Below are positions 1-11,600 of a DNA stretch of 64,000 nucleotides, piece after piece; positions within the stretch are counted from its first letter, which is position 1; the number at the start of each line of letters is the position of its first letter. The notes below the pieces were generated by a model, which saw only the letters and a list, made by a program, of their open reading frames with translations, was not told the DNA's origin and made no database searches. The DNA is taken from positions 18,851,835 to 18,915,834 of the forward strand of contig NC_003076.8 of assembly GCF_000001735.4 (NCBI RefSeq), given 5' to 3'. The DNA is from Arabidopsis thaliana. Its lineage: Eukaryota > Streptophyta > Magnoliopsida > Brassicales > Brassicaceae. Made by a program: the position numbers and the translations under genes.

Positions 1-1907
1 GATTTGGATGATATAATGGTACTAGATACATTGGTGGGTCAAACTCAATGGTTTGGATATGGGAGCAGAATCATTGTGGTTACAAATGATAAGCACTTCT
101 TGACTGCTCATGGGATTGATCATATTTATGAAGTTAGTTTCCCAACTGACGTGCATGCTTGTCAGATGTTATGTCAATCTGCATTCAAGCAAAACTATGC
201 TCCTGAAGGTTTTGGGGATCTTGTAGTTGATGTTGTAAGACATGCATGTAGTTTTCCTTTGGGTCTTAATCTTTTGGGTAAGTATCTGCGGGGTAGGAAT
301 GAGGAGTACTGGATGGATATACTGCCAAGGCTTGAGAATGGTTTACGTCTAGACGGTAAAATTGAGAAAATACTAAGAATCAGCTATGATGGGTTAGATA
401 GTGAAGATCAAGAGATATTTCGTCATATCGCATGTATTTTCATTCATATGAAAGTCACAACCATCAAGTCCTTGCTGGCAGAGAGTGATGTTAGTTTTGC
501 ACTGGAAAACCTAGCTGATAAGTCTCTCATTCATGTCAGACAAGGTTATGTGGTGATGCACCGTTCGCTACAAGAAATGGGTAGAAAAATTGTTCGCATT
601 CAGTCCATTGACAATCCTGGAGAGCGAGAATTTTTGGTGGATCCAAATGATATACATGATGTACTCAATGCATGCACAGTAAGTTTTTTTTTTTTAAAAA
701 ATTTATCCTTTCATGACTCAATATATAAGGTTTAAGAGATGCCATCTGATAAACAATGAAGTATGAGTTTGTCTCTTTCTCATTAATATCATATTTTTCA
801 GGGTACTCAAAAGGTTTTAGGTATATCACTCAATACAAGAAATATTGTTGAGTTGGATGTACATGAGAGTGCCATCAAAGGGATGTCTAATCTCCGTTTC
901 TTAGAAATTAAGGATTTCATAAGTCAATGGAAGAAAGCGTTGATTGATGTATCTAAGATAGCATTTGATTCTACCGAATGGTATAACTTTTTGATTATTA
1001 GACATTTTGAAATAAATTGTTGTTTCATATTTGTTCAATAATTTTTCTTCTTATTGGGATGACGACGCAAAAAGGAATCGCGGATTAATCACTCAAAATT
1101 ATGTTAATTTGCTTTTGCTTTCAACTACTCCCAAGGAGTATGAGGAACTTGTTGGCATTGAAGATCACACCGCTGAAATGAGTTTACCTGCAACTAAGAG
1201 CTTTGATTTCGAAGATGACGGATTGCATTTACCTGCAAGTTTCGACTATTTGCCTCCTACACTTAAACTATTGTGCTGGCCCAAATTTCCAATGAGGTGT
1301 ATGCCTTATGATTTTTGTCCTGAAAACCTTGTCAAACTCGAAATGCGGGAGAGCAAGCTATATAAGCTGTGGGAAGGAGTTGTGGTAAGTTTTGAGAATA
1401 ATTTCTTATGTTATTATTTTGGTTTTTGGATGACAACAGTGCCACGTGATGTGTAATTTCTGTTGATCTCTGTGTTTAATTGTTGTTTGAATACAGCCAC
1501 TTACATGTCTAAAGGAAATGGATCTAGATGGATCAGTCAATCTGAAAGAAATTCCAGATCTTTCCATGGCTACTAATCTCGAGACACTTAATTTTGAGAA
1601 TTGCAAGAGTTTGGTGGAGCTTCCTTCCTTTATACGAAATCTCAATAAGCTGTTGAAATTGAACATGGCATTCTGCAACAGTCTGGAAACTCTTCCAACT
1701 GGTTTCAACCTCAAATCTCTGGACCGCCTTAGTTTCTCTGAATGCACAAAGTTGAAGACTTTTCCCAAATTCTCAACCAACATCTCAGTTCTCAATCTCT
1801 TTGGAACAAACATTGAAGAATACCCTTCTCACTTACATCTCGAGAATCTTGTCGAGTTTAGCATATCAAAAGAAGAGAGTAATATGATACAATGGGAGGG
1901 AGCGAAG
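1..1907 (+). CDS. 5'-truncated TNL resistance gene, NBS end and first LRRs, structurally damaged
   Basis: The window opens inside the NBS domain, at the kinase-2 motif (DLDD) followed by RNBS-B (GSRIIVVTND). Further on are a GLPL-like motif (SFPLGLNLLGKYL) and an MHD-position motif reading MHR. Exons read by hand: 1-678, 802-980, about 1057-1384 and 1497-1907, with phase agreeing between them. This is the intracellular immune-receptor (NLR) family; the TIR and P-loop lie upstream of the window. The second LRR exon is oddly interrupted: after the LRR start (MSNLRFLEIKDF) comes a stretch resembling the end of a TIR exon, its intron and the start of an NBS exon (about 922-1184), and then LRR sequence resumes. 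The fossil intron keeps a donor at 981 but its acceptor AG is lost. Probably AT5G46490 by position. It is likely non-functional or expressed only as a partial protein. Confidence 0.75.
922..1184 (+). other. Inserted TIR-NBS junction fragment inside an LRR exon
   Basis: This segment reads SQWKKALIDVSK..FDSTEW, then non-coding bases, then DDDAK..LLLLSTTP..LVGIEDHTAEMS. It is homologous to the end of TIR exon 1, intron 1 and the start of NBS exon 2 of the neighbouring gene at 16409-16680. In the intact paralogues this part of the LRR exon (about 10500-10540) has no such block. The reading frame of the host exon would be restored if the fossil intron 981-1056 were removed, but the acceptor AG has become TG. 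Confidence 0.75.
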
Positions 1908-4598
1908 GTGAGTAGTTCTAAACTTAATATTCTCTCCAAACTATTTTACTATCACTGTTTATATTTAAACTATTGTCGCAGACTCAAATTTTGTACACTT
2001 GTGTATTAAAACTTAAAAACTTAAGTGACTTTTATAAAATTTACAAATTTTATATTATTCAATCATAAGTTTTAAAATTCTAATGAATTCTAATGTTATT
2101 GAACTAACGATTTAAAAATCCTACTATATTATTTGGGAAGTACATTTTAAATGTAACCTTAATTTTTGTAAGTAATTACATAGGTATGCCATTAGAAATA
2201 AAATTTTAAAGAGTAAATTAATTTATCTTTTTAATGATTAAAAGTCAAATACTAATTTAATTAATTAAATTTAATTAATTAAATTTAATTAAAAAACGAA
2301 ATACATTATTATTTTCCAAAAATAATAACCAATCAAAATCAACATATAAGATTTGATATCTAAATTTTAATTAATTTAATTTAATTAAAAAAACGAAATA
2401 CATTATTAATTTCCAAAAAAGTAACCAATTAAAATCAACAAATTATATTTGATATCTAAATTATCATATTATTTTTTTATTAATTATTATAGTTCACTTC
2501 TCATCTTTATATGATTTTATTTTTGCGGAAAAATAATATCATCATTATAAAAAAATAATTAGAGTTATTTCGCATATGCCACAATTTGAATTTTTAAAAA
2601 CGAATATAAACTGTTCAATACATGAAAAAATATTATAACGGGTGAAAAATAGATTTAAGAAAACTTTCTACTGAGTAACGGGTCATAATTTGAAATATTT
2701 ATATTCAATTTCATACATATTATATTGAAAATTTATAATCTTATATACTACAATAATTAATAACATATTAGATGTGATTCAATTTTTAATAAAAGCTGGA
2801 AAATCCTAGAATTGACGGGTTTAGATCGATATTAATACAAGATGGAATACTACAGGTGAAACTCTTAAATTAACAATCAAACTACAAGTGTATAATCTTA
2901 AACACTAAACAATATAGATAATATCAACAAAACATATACATGAACTCACAGTTTACTATACATATAAAATCAAATAAAATAATATCATATATTTTTAAAT
3001 CATCTTTACAATAAAAGATTTTATTTTAACTAAAATATAAGCCTACCTGCGGTATACTGCAAGTCAATTTAATATTTTATATACGAAATCAATTAAATCT
3101 TAATCACATAAAAATTAGCACAAAAAAAAGTATTCAACAATTAAAAAATTATCAAATCTCTGTGTTATATAAGTTTTGATACTATATTCGAATAATGTAA
3201 TATACCTTTTCAATTTGTATTCTTTAACTAATTTAAGCTAACTAATATATTTGCTAATTTTATACCTATCAAAACCGACTATCGTTTCTTATCTCTATAG
3301 TATTTTTGCAAGACTTTTTTGGTGGATTTGGATAAAAGTGTATTCGGGTCATATGATACATTCCCCTATTAAATAAATATGGTGCACTCCTATGTTATTA
3401 GCTAAAATGTTTAGAATATAATTCAGAGTCATATCATTAATAAAATTAATATTAATAAACTAAATGACTTTTTGGCAAGACGAATTTGGAGAGACGGGTT
3501 TTTGAATCAACATTAATAAAAAAGTAAAATATGATTAATCCACCGTTTCAATACGGGTTAAATCTTTAATTTATTATTTTGTAAGACCACTAATATTAAA
3601 CATATCAAATCATCATAATTTAAAAAAGATTATATAAAACCAAAAATGTTATGTGGTATGTATAATGTTACTATATATAAAATTAAATAATAAAATATAA
3701 ATGTATTAGAGAATGATACAATTTGCAAAACTTTAATATATAAAAAATAATTCTTAAATTTTAAAAATTACTACTTTAAAAAAATAATCACGGGACGGGT
3801 AAAAAAATTACAGAACGGGTTTTATTTTGGAATTGGGTTATATGGTGGATGTATTTGAATCAATATTTATAAAATTTTAAAATATTATTAATATGCTGTT
3901 TTAATAGGGATTAAAACTTCAGTTTTTTAACAATTATCTCATGGATTCGTGGTATAGGGTTACCTAATAACAATTATAAACTGGAAAATAAAAATATTTT
4001 ATAAAAATAAAATTTGCAAGTTTTAATATATATTACTTTTAAAAAATAAATCGTCAAAATCTAGTTTTACCTTTAAATCTACTGTTATTGAAACCAATTT
4101 GTGGATTTAATTCTTATTAATTTTAAAGGATTTAAGAAGATTTGAAAAGATTTCTTTAGTTAAAAATATAGAAATCCAAATCTCATGGTTTTAGATGGAA
4201 TTTGAAAAGATTTTACAATAAATTACATCAACTTCCCTAAAATCATTAAAATCATATAAAACCCCAGTAAAACTCAAATCATTCTTTGTCCAATACACCC
4301 TCCTAATTTCGTTTTGTTTATGAATACTTTAATTTGATTGAAAAGTAACTTTTGGTTACAAAGAACGAAGAAGAAAACATTTGATTTTAAAAAATAAAAT
4401 AAAAATACAAAATAATGGATTTCACCAAAACAATATACAAAATAACGGTAATAAAAGAGTTCCAAACAATCTAATACTGTACTGATGAGATTTACCCATA
4501 ATACTGTTATTCTTTTGATTTTAAAAGATTTATTTTCTAAATTTAAGATAATAACACTTTAAAAGTAATTTGCCACTGAAACTTGTTATTTGGTTCAG
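1908..4598 (+). other. Expanded intron of the first TNL, AT-rich with repeat remnants
   Basis: The donor GTGAGT at 1908 and the acceptor TTCAG ending at 4598 match the positions of a roughly 245-bp intron in the two intact paralogues, so about 2.4 kb has been added. The interior is very AT-rich with many short ACGGGT motifs. A decayed GC hairpin (CCTGCGGTATACTGC, about 3047) and a GTCAAAATCTAGT string ending near 4065 resemble the 3' ends of Arabidopsis ATREP-type Helitrons. I infer a decayed transposon insertion; the family is uncertain. If the two halves are no longer spliced together they behave as two genes. Confidence 0.45.
2282..2473. repeat. Imperfect tandem duplication, period about 97 bp
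   Basis: The block containing ACGAAATACATTATTA at 2296 recurs at 2393, followed in both copies by TTTCCAAAAA, an ACCAAT block, AAAATCAACA and TTTGATATCTAAATT. The two copies differ by scattered substitutions and small indels. No coding potential. It lies in the expanded intron of the first TNL. Confidence 0.7.
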
Positions 4599-5953
4599 CC
4601 GCTTACGCCCTTCCTGGCTATGATGTTGTCTCCCACTTTGACGAGCCATTGCAGCAGGCTAAAATGTGTATCCCTACACATTTCTAAACTGAAACATCTT
4701 GAGGACGCTTTGTTTCCAGCTTGTGGGGCATTAAATCGAGTTGAATTGAGTGGTTCTTCTAGTGGGATGAAAGCAGACAATATTGACACAGCCTCCTCTT
4801 CTCTTCCTCAAGTCGAACTTGATTTCAGGGAGTGCTTCAACTTGGATCCAGAAACTGTCCTTCACCAAGAATCAATTATATTCAAGTACATGTTATTTCC
4901 AGGGAAAGAAGAAGTGCCATCATATTTCACTTACCGTACTACTGGAGTCTCCTCTCTGACCATTCCTCTACTTCACCTCCCTCTCTCCCAACCATTCTTC
5001 AGATTTAGGGTTGGCGCATTGGTAACTAATGTTAAGCATGGAAAAAATATAAAGGTAAAATGTGAGTTCAAAGACAGATTTGGGAACAGCTTTCATGTTG
5101 GCTCGGATGATTTCTACGTTTATCTACTTTTCACGAAAAGTCAGAAGGGTAGTCAAATGTTAACTATATTGGACTGTTGTATCCCTCTAAACGAAGGTAA
5201 TGCTTCTCTAGCTCAAGGGAACTACTACGATCATGTGGATATAAATATTCATATAACAGAATCTCTTGGATCTTTTGGATCTACGTCTGAATTAAAAGAA
5301 TGGGGTATACGACTCTTAGAGGAAGACTCTTCATCAGCAGAGAACCAACTTGGTAATCCGAACAGTACTCTTCCACATGTTTCTGAAGCCGAAGAAGGCA
5401 ATATGGGGTATTATACACCTGTTCAAGGACTTGTTAATGAGATTGAACACAATGGAGAGTCTGGAGATAACAATGTAGAGACTGAGAGAAGCACGAAGCA
5501 TGCGGGTAAGCATTAAGCATTAATTGAACATTATGACTATTCATCTCTCAATTCTTTTTGTATTATTGACAACTGAATTCTCTAGCTCAACGGAACTACT
5601 ACGATCATGTGGATATAGATATTGAGCAAATGGATAGTGATGATGATATTGAAGAATGGGGTAGACACTTAGAGGACTGTCATCAGCGAAGAATCGACAT
5701 GGTAATCCAAACACTATGCAGTATGTTTGTGAAGCCGATGAAGACAATGATGGATGCCATTAGACTGATCACAACGAAGAGCGAGGAGACAGTGATGAAT
5801 AGTGATATAGGCAGGGAGACTGATCACTTTGAAGAGTGCGAAGATAGTGATATAAGCAATGAGAGTGATCAGAGTGAAGAGCGTGGGGATAGTGACGATG
5901 ATGGTATAAACAATGAGACTGATCTGTTCGAAGAGTGTGGAAACAGTGATTAG
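4599..5953 (+). CDS. LRR end plus C-JID domain of the first TNL, with a possible acidic tail exon
   Basis: The exon opens after a TTCAG acceptor in the same phase as the LRR exon ending at 1907. It carries a shortened LRR end: compared with the paralogue exon starting at 11460 about 100 residues are missing between the SPTLT and RLKCVSL segments. The post-LRR C-JID jelly-roll domain follows (PGKEEVPSYFTYRTTG to EWGIRLLEED). The open frame stops at 5516. A donor at 5506 and an acceptor at 5585 would instead join in frame to an exon 5586-5953 encoding a partial second C-JID end (NYYDHVDI, EEWGRHLED) and a highly acidic repetitive tail. Position suggests AT5G46500. In C-JID TNLs this domain helps the LRRs bind ligand. 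Here it is probably a decapitated or fused remnant. Confidence 0.65.
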
Positions 5954-5955
5954 GC
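5765..5955 (+). repeat. Acidic minisatellite, first copy
   Basis: Degenerate units of about 45-54 bp carry the core ATGAGACTGATCA, then AGTGAAGAG, then a GAGACAGTGAT-like string. In the open frame they encode repeats of the form SD-IGRETDHFEECED and SD-ISNESDQSEERGD. The same unit recurs downstream of the two other TNLs, at 13163 and 20268. Confidence 0.75.
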
Positions 5956-6570
5956 AATGAGCTTGATCACAATGAAGAGAGTTGAGACAGAGAGAACCAA
6001 TACACAATACAAGGTAATTATTAATCAAGAAATGAACAGAATATCAGATATCTCACAATCAGGATCTTTAATATTATAGATCACTGAGTTGTTTTCTTTG
6101 ACTTGCAGATTACGTAAAAAATAAATGAATCTTTGAGATACTTTTACGGTGATGGAATGCGTAGTTTTGCTGCCGGTTCTATTGAACAACAAGGAGAGCC
6201 CAAGATTCTTCATTGTCTCCCTAGCTGGACAGACATTTTCAGGTAACCCGAAAAAACTCAAAAACCATTTCATTTTAGTTCCACATCAATTGTAATACAG
6301 AGCATAAATCCTTTTATACTTATTTTCTTGTTTCTTACAGTTTGAGGATTATTTCTCCATAAATCCTTTCCTAACTTGAGCAAGGATCACCTCAACTACG
6401 ATGTGGAGAATTATGAGCTCACATCTTCACAAGAATTTTGTAAATAAAATAAAGGGAGAAAGTGTCAATAAAATTGTTCTCAAAAATTTGTTGTCTGAGA
6501 TTGGATGAAATCTGTTGTTTGAAACTCTTTTGGCTCTGGATTCTCCTCTAGCTGAAGCCAACTAGGGTCA
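5956..6570 (+). other. Shared 3' exon/UTR region of the first TNL
   Basis: After the acidic tail stops, a putative intron (GTAATT at 6013 to TTGCAG at 6109) leads into about 140 bp ending in GACATTTTCAGGTAACC. This block has a close counterpart at about 13500-13790, and the following part (6330-6560) matches 21180-21410. No convincing open frame; probably a spliced 3' UTR shared by the cluster members. Confidence 0.5.
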
Positions 6571-6900
6571 TGTTAATATAATTCATATTAAAAGGATTTG
6601 GTATAAGAAATGACATCGGATAACTTCATTTACAGAGGTTTTGTACAAGAAAATATATCTATATATATCAAAATTTTCAAATTTGCTTCCAATCTGATTA
6701 AGCCTATCGCTATGCATGTGCATATAGAGACGAAGCTGCAACTATGTAGCATATTAAGGCCAAGACCCAAGAGTGAATAAACCATATTCTGTTGTTACTT
6801 TCCTGTATGATATCAAAATGAGTAATGGAGTTTCTATAATATTGACACCCCATATTGCTGCATCGACATGTTAGTGTTTAAGGGGAAATTGAACACACAA
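6571..6900. other. Intergenic remnants, duplicated at 21430-21760
   Basis: Non-coding. Strings such as AGACGAAGCTGCAACTATGTA and the AAGACCCAAGAGTGAATAAACC block recur near 21640-21700, showing that this spacer was duplicated with the TNL unit. I see no gene. Confidence 0.5.
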
Positions 6901-6929
6901 TAGTTAGGCGTAAAAACTTAACTATCAAT

Positions 6930-7447
6930 TGTTCTACAATGCTTGGTTGAATGTTGATATCCAACCTACTTGGTTTGATGATTTGGAGTTGATGCGTCGT
7001 ATGCGGATAGAGAAGTCTGTTTTGGGATTGCTGGAGGATATAGGTTTGGGAACGATTTGACTTGTATGACTTGTAGTATGACTTGTATCCGGAGCTAGTG
7101 CGGCAGTTTATGGCTTATGTTAGGGTTTTTTATGCGAATGACAGGGTGTGAGATACTCATGAAGGAGCCCTTATCTTCTTCATTCGTGGGTTTGAGAATG
7201 ATACTTCATATGTCTTTCTTCCTGGACAGTTTGCAGATGCTCAGATATTTTGAGCGAATTTGGAAATGGGGTTTATGATTCCAAAGATTCAGTGCATTCA
7301 GAGATTCGTCATCCTGTTCTAAGATATTTAGCTAGGTTGATTAGCAACACATTCTTGTGTAAGATGGAGCGTGGTAAGATGAGACTTTCTGAGTTGTTGA
7401 TGCTTTATCATGCTGTGATTGTTGAACTTTTAAAATCTGTCATTTAG
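6930..7447 (+). pseudogene. Athila-like retroelement ORF1 fragment, degenerate
   Basis: Conceptual reading across frameshifts gives pieces such as WFDDLELMRRMRIEKSVLGL, LYPELVRQF, then EGALIFFIRGF, then an open stretch from 7250 with KDSVHSEIRHPVLRYLARL and CKMERGKMRLSELLMLYHA. The order and wording resemble the ORF1 protein of Athila-type Ty3/gypsy elements of Arabidopsis and its derived host-like paralogues. Several stops interrupt it and no LTRs are visible. It is a relic between TNL copies; family assignment is from memory. Confidence 0.5.
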
Positions 7448-7719
7448 AATCATTTCCAGAATATTTGTATCAGTTCTACTTCTTGTATAGTACGCAAAAT
7501 TGTAGCGTGTAACACAAGAAACAGAGTAAGAACCATAGAGTAACTTCGCTTGCACATTTGTTATGTGGATGGTCCTGCCATTAGGAGCCGCGACCATTCT
7601 ACAAACGCCGCATCAAAGCCAAAACCAGAATCGGAGAACCATAGACGCACAAAGATAGATTTGGAGCCCAACTCGCCGGAGGTTAAGTCTTTAGCTTTCT
7701 ACTTTCACTCTATCTCTCT

Positions 7720-7972
7720 ATGGCTTGTTCGTCTACTTCTCTCAATTGGGTATATGATGTTTTCTTGAGCTTCCGAGGGGAAGACGTCCGCATATCTTTC
7801 CTTAGCCACTTTCTCAAGGAGCTCGATCCTAAACTGATCACTGCTTTCAAAGACAATAAGATCCAGAGAAGCCACTCCCTCTGGCCCGAGCTTGTACAAG
7901 CGATCAAGCAATCGTTGGAAGAAAGCATTGAGTGATGTAGCTAATATGTTTGGATTTCATTCTGCGACATGG
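7720..7972 (+). pseudogene. TIR-domain relic with internal deletion
   Basis: Starts like the TIR exon of the intact genes: MACSSTSLNWVYDVFLSFRG, then SHFLKELD and RSHSLWPELVQAIK. It then jumps straight into sequence equivalent to the end of the TIR exon (TGGAAGAAAGC..GATGTAGCTAATATG), so roughly 215 bp, including the conserved SSWCLNELLEI segment with the catalytic glutamate, are missing. The junction shifts the frame and a stop follows at 7933. The exon-end GGTATAAAAA survives without a following NBS exon. Closest to the TIR exon of the gene at 16006 by eye. Confidence 0.8.
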
Positions 7973-8616
7973 TATAAAAATAGATGTGGGTGTAGAGTTT
8001 GAGTACTAATAAGAACCTGAACAAGTGAGATGTTGGACTATACGATGAAATTGAGAGCTAAAGTTTCGAGCCCATTGGGCTTATATTTCAATTTTTTCTT
8101 TTGTTTTCAGTCTGTTACAAAAGCAAGTCATCTTATTCAATAATATATGTCTTCTTACTCTAAAATTGTAATTTCTCAAATTTAGCTACAAAACCAGTCT
8201 ATCTTTGACGTTGGTGGTATTATTAGCTCATTAACACACACACAAAAATGTCCTTGTTGGATATAACGACGATTCAAAAATCTAAAGACAAAGAATTGAC
8301 GATTAACGCGTGAAGAAGACTTGGGGAACCGCATCAGTCAAAAAGTACAAAGACTAGTATTGAGTGACCAAAGTCAACAAATAGTAAATGTTCTGTCAAG
8401 TTGCATATAAGAAAAGTCTGAGAAATTGCTACTAAACCACACTATGCTTTCGCACAAAAAAAAAAAAAAAAAAAAAACCACACTATGCTAGTGCTGCCTG
8501 CAAATTTAGGGTTTCTTAACGACGACGGCAACGCTTCTTCACTTTTCTTCTGATTGCATTCTCAGTATCACCAGGTCTTAAGTTGTTCTTCTCAAAATTA
8601 CATTCCTTTTCTCTAT
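7973..8616 (+). promoter_or_regulatory. Upstream region of the first intact TNL, with W-box cores
   Basis: TTGAC cores (W-box, the WRKY-factor target) occur at 8205-8209 and 8296-8300 on the plus strand and as GTCAA at 8337-8341, 8373-8377 and 8395-8399. That is five cores in about 200 bp, ending about 220 bp before the start codon. Dense W-boxes are common upstream of defence genes. A poly-A run of about 20 nt lies near 8456-8476. The binding role is inferred; the short core also occurs by chance. Confidence 0.4.
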
Positions 8617-11600
8617 ATGGCTTCTTCTCGGAATTGGGTTTATGATGTCTTCCCGAGCTTCAGCGGAACAGATGTCCGTCGGAATTTCCTCAGCCACTTG
8701 CTCAAGGGGCTGCATAAATCCGTCAATTCTTTCAGAGACCAAAACATGGAGAGAAGCCAATCACTCGATCCCATGCTTAAACAGGCGATTAGGGATTCTA
8801 GAATTGCTCTGGTCGTGTTCTCAAAGAACTACGCCTCTTCAAGCTGGTGCCTTAATGAGCTGTTGGAGATTGTGAAATGTAAGGAAGAGTTTGGTCAAAT
8901 GGTGATTCCTATTTTCTACTGTTTGGATCCTTCCCATGTGAGGCATCAAGACGGTGACTTTGGAAAGAACTTTGAAGAGACTTGCGGGAGAAATACAGAG
9001 GAAGAGAAAATTCAATGGGAGAAAGCGTTGACTGATGTCGCAAATCTCGCTGGGTTTGATTCTGTGACCTGGTATGCTTCTATACATCAGTAATTTGTGA
9101 TTTCATTTATCGTGAATGAGCGTAGTTTCTTGTTTGGGTAAATAATCATCGTTTTCTCCTTGTTAGGGATGACGAAGCAAAAATGATTGAAGAAATAGCC
9201 AATGATGTTTCGGGTAAACTGCTTTCAACTTCATCCACGGATTCTGCTGAGAACTCTATTGGCATTGAAGATCATATTGCAAATATGAGTGTCTTGTTGC
9301 AATTGGAAGCTGAGGAAGTGAGAATGGTTGGTATATGGGGTTCCTCGGGGATTGGTAAGACTACCATTGCAAGAGCTCTGTTTAACCAACTTTCTCGGCA
9401 TTTCCCAGTTAGCAAATTCATAGACAGAGCTTTTGTATATAAGAGTAGAGAAACTTACAAGGGCGCCAATCCGGACGACCCGAACATGAAGTTGCACTTG
9501 CAAGGATGTTTCCTATCGGAAATTTTGGGGAAAAAAGACATAAAGATTGATCATTTAGGTGCACTGGGAGAGAGGCTAAAGCACCAGAAAACTCTCATCA
9601 TCATTGATGATTTGGATGATCTAGTGGTACTAGATTCATTGGTGGGTAAAACTAATTGGTTTGGATGTGGGAGCAGGATCATAGTGATTACCAATAATAA
9701 GCAATTCTTAAGGGCCCATGGAATTGATCATATTTACGAAGTTAGTCTCCCTTCTAAAGAGCGCGCTCAAGAGATGTTTTGTCAGTCTGCTTTCGGGGAA
9801 AACTCTCCACCTGAAGGTTTTGAGGAGCTCGTAGTTGAAATTGCATGGCTTGCTGGTAGTCTTCCTTTGGGTCTTACTGTTTTTGGTTCAGCTCTACGAG
9901 GAAGAAAAAAGGAGTACTGGGTGAAGATGTTGCCAAGGCTTCAAAATGATCTAGATGGCAATATTGAGGAGACATTGAAAGTCAGCTATGATGCGATAGG
10001 CAACGTAAAAGATCAAGCGTTATTCCGTCTTATCGCATGTCTTTTCAATCACGTCAAAGTCAGAGACATTGAATTGTTGCTCGCAGATAGTGGCTTAGAT
10101 GTAAATATTGCACTGGAAAACCTAGTTGATAAGTCCCTTATTCATGTCAGAAATGATCATGTGGAGATGCACCGTTTGCTACAAGAAACGGGTAGAAATA
10201 TTGTACGCTCACAGTCCACTGACAACCCAGGAGAACGAGAATTTCTGGTGGATTCAAACGATAGTCGTACTGTACTCAGTGAAGGCATTGTAAGTCTTTT
10301 TTTTAGTTGTGCTACTTTCAGTATACGAGGTTAAGAAAGTGCCATTTGATGAATCATGAATTGTATGGTTTTGTCTCTATCTCACTAATATCATATTTTT
10401 CAGGGTACTCGAAAGGTGCTAGGAATATCATTGGATACAAGTAAGGTTAGTGAGTTTTGTGTACATGAGAATGCCTTCAAAGGGATGGGTAATCTCCTTT
10501 TCTTGGATATTTCCTCGAAGACTTTTATAGAAGAAGAAGTCAAAGTGCATTTACCGGAAAAAATAAACTATTATTCCGTTCAACCCAAACAATTGATTTG
10601 GGATAGATTTCCACTGAAATGTATGCCTTATACTTTTCTTCGAAACCTCGTCAAGCTCGAAATGCATGACAGCAAGCTAGAGAAGCTGTGGGAAGGAGCT
10701 ATGGTAAGGTTTAAGAATAAATTGTTAATGCTAATTGTAGTTTTTAAATGACGTGATGTGTAATTTCAACTGAGCTCTGCGTTTATTTTTGTCTGAGTAC
10801 AGTCATTTACATGTCTAAAGGAATTGGATATGTGGGCATCTAAATACCTGAAAGAAATCCCAGATCTTTCAAAGGCCACTAACATTGAGAAACTTGACTT
10901 TGGACATTGCTGGAGTTTGGTGGAGCTTCCTTCCTCTATACGAAATCTCAATAAACTGTTGGAATTGAATATGGAATACTGCGGTGAATTGGAGACTCTT
11001 CCTACGGGTTTCAACCTCAAATCCCTGGACTACCTCAATTTCAATGAATGCTGGAAGTTGAGGACTTTTCCTGAATTCGCAACCAACATCTCAAATCTCA
11101 TTCTGGCAGAAACATCTATTGAAGAATACCCTTCCAATTTGTATTTCAAGAATGTCCGTGAGCTAAGCATGGGGAAAGCGGATAGTGATGAGAATAAATG
11201 CCAAGGAGTGAAGGTATATGTAGTTCTCTCCAATATCATGAGAATCCATTATATGTTTTTCTTTTCAAAGTGTAAAGGTAAATCTTGCATTGAGTATTAC
11301 CAAGTCAATCAACAAACAAAGAATGCAAAATGACAAATGCAAATTTGTTTCGTAATGGAATTTGTTTTAGCTTAGATTAATTAATTGAAAAGTCCCAAAC
11401 TGTAAATTGTATTATTGGTGATTTTTGTTTAACATCTCTAAATTGTTTATTTGGTTCAGCCCTTCATGCCGATGCTGTCTCCCACTTTGACCCTCTTGGA
11501 GCTCTGGAATATCCCAAATTTAGTAGAGCTTTCGTCCTCATTTCAGAATCTCAATAACCTTGAGAGGTTGGACATTTGTTACTGCAGAAATCTGGAGTCT

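Noticed and set aside
5541..6028. Minus-strand open frames overlapping the acidic tail (Tyr/His-rich or Ile/Leu/Cys-rich repeats)
   Set aside because: They are reverse-strand shadows of the GATCA-containing minisatellite and are not conserved as coding between the copies.
8237..8247. CA-repeat upstream of the VICTL-type gene
   Set aside because: Only about five units; too short to call a microsatellite of note.
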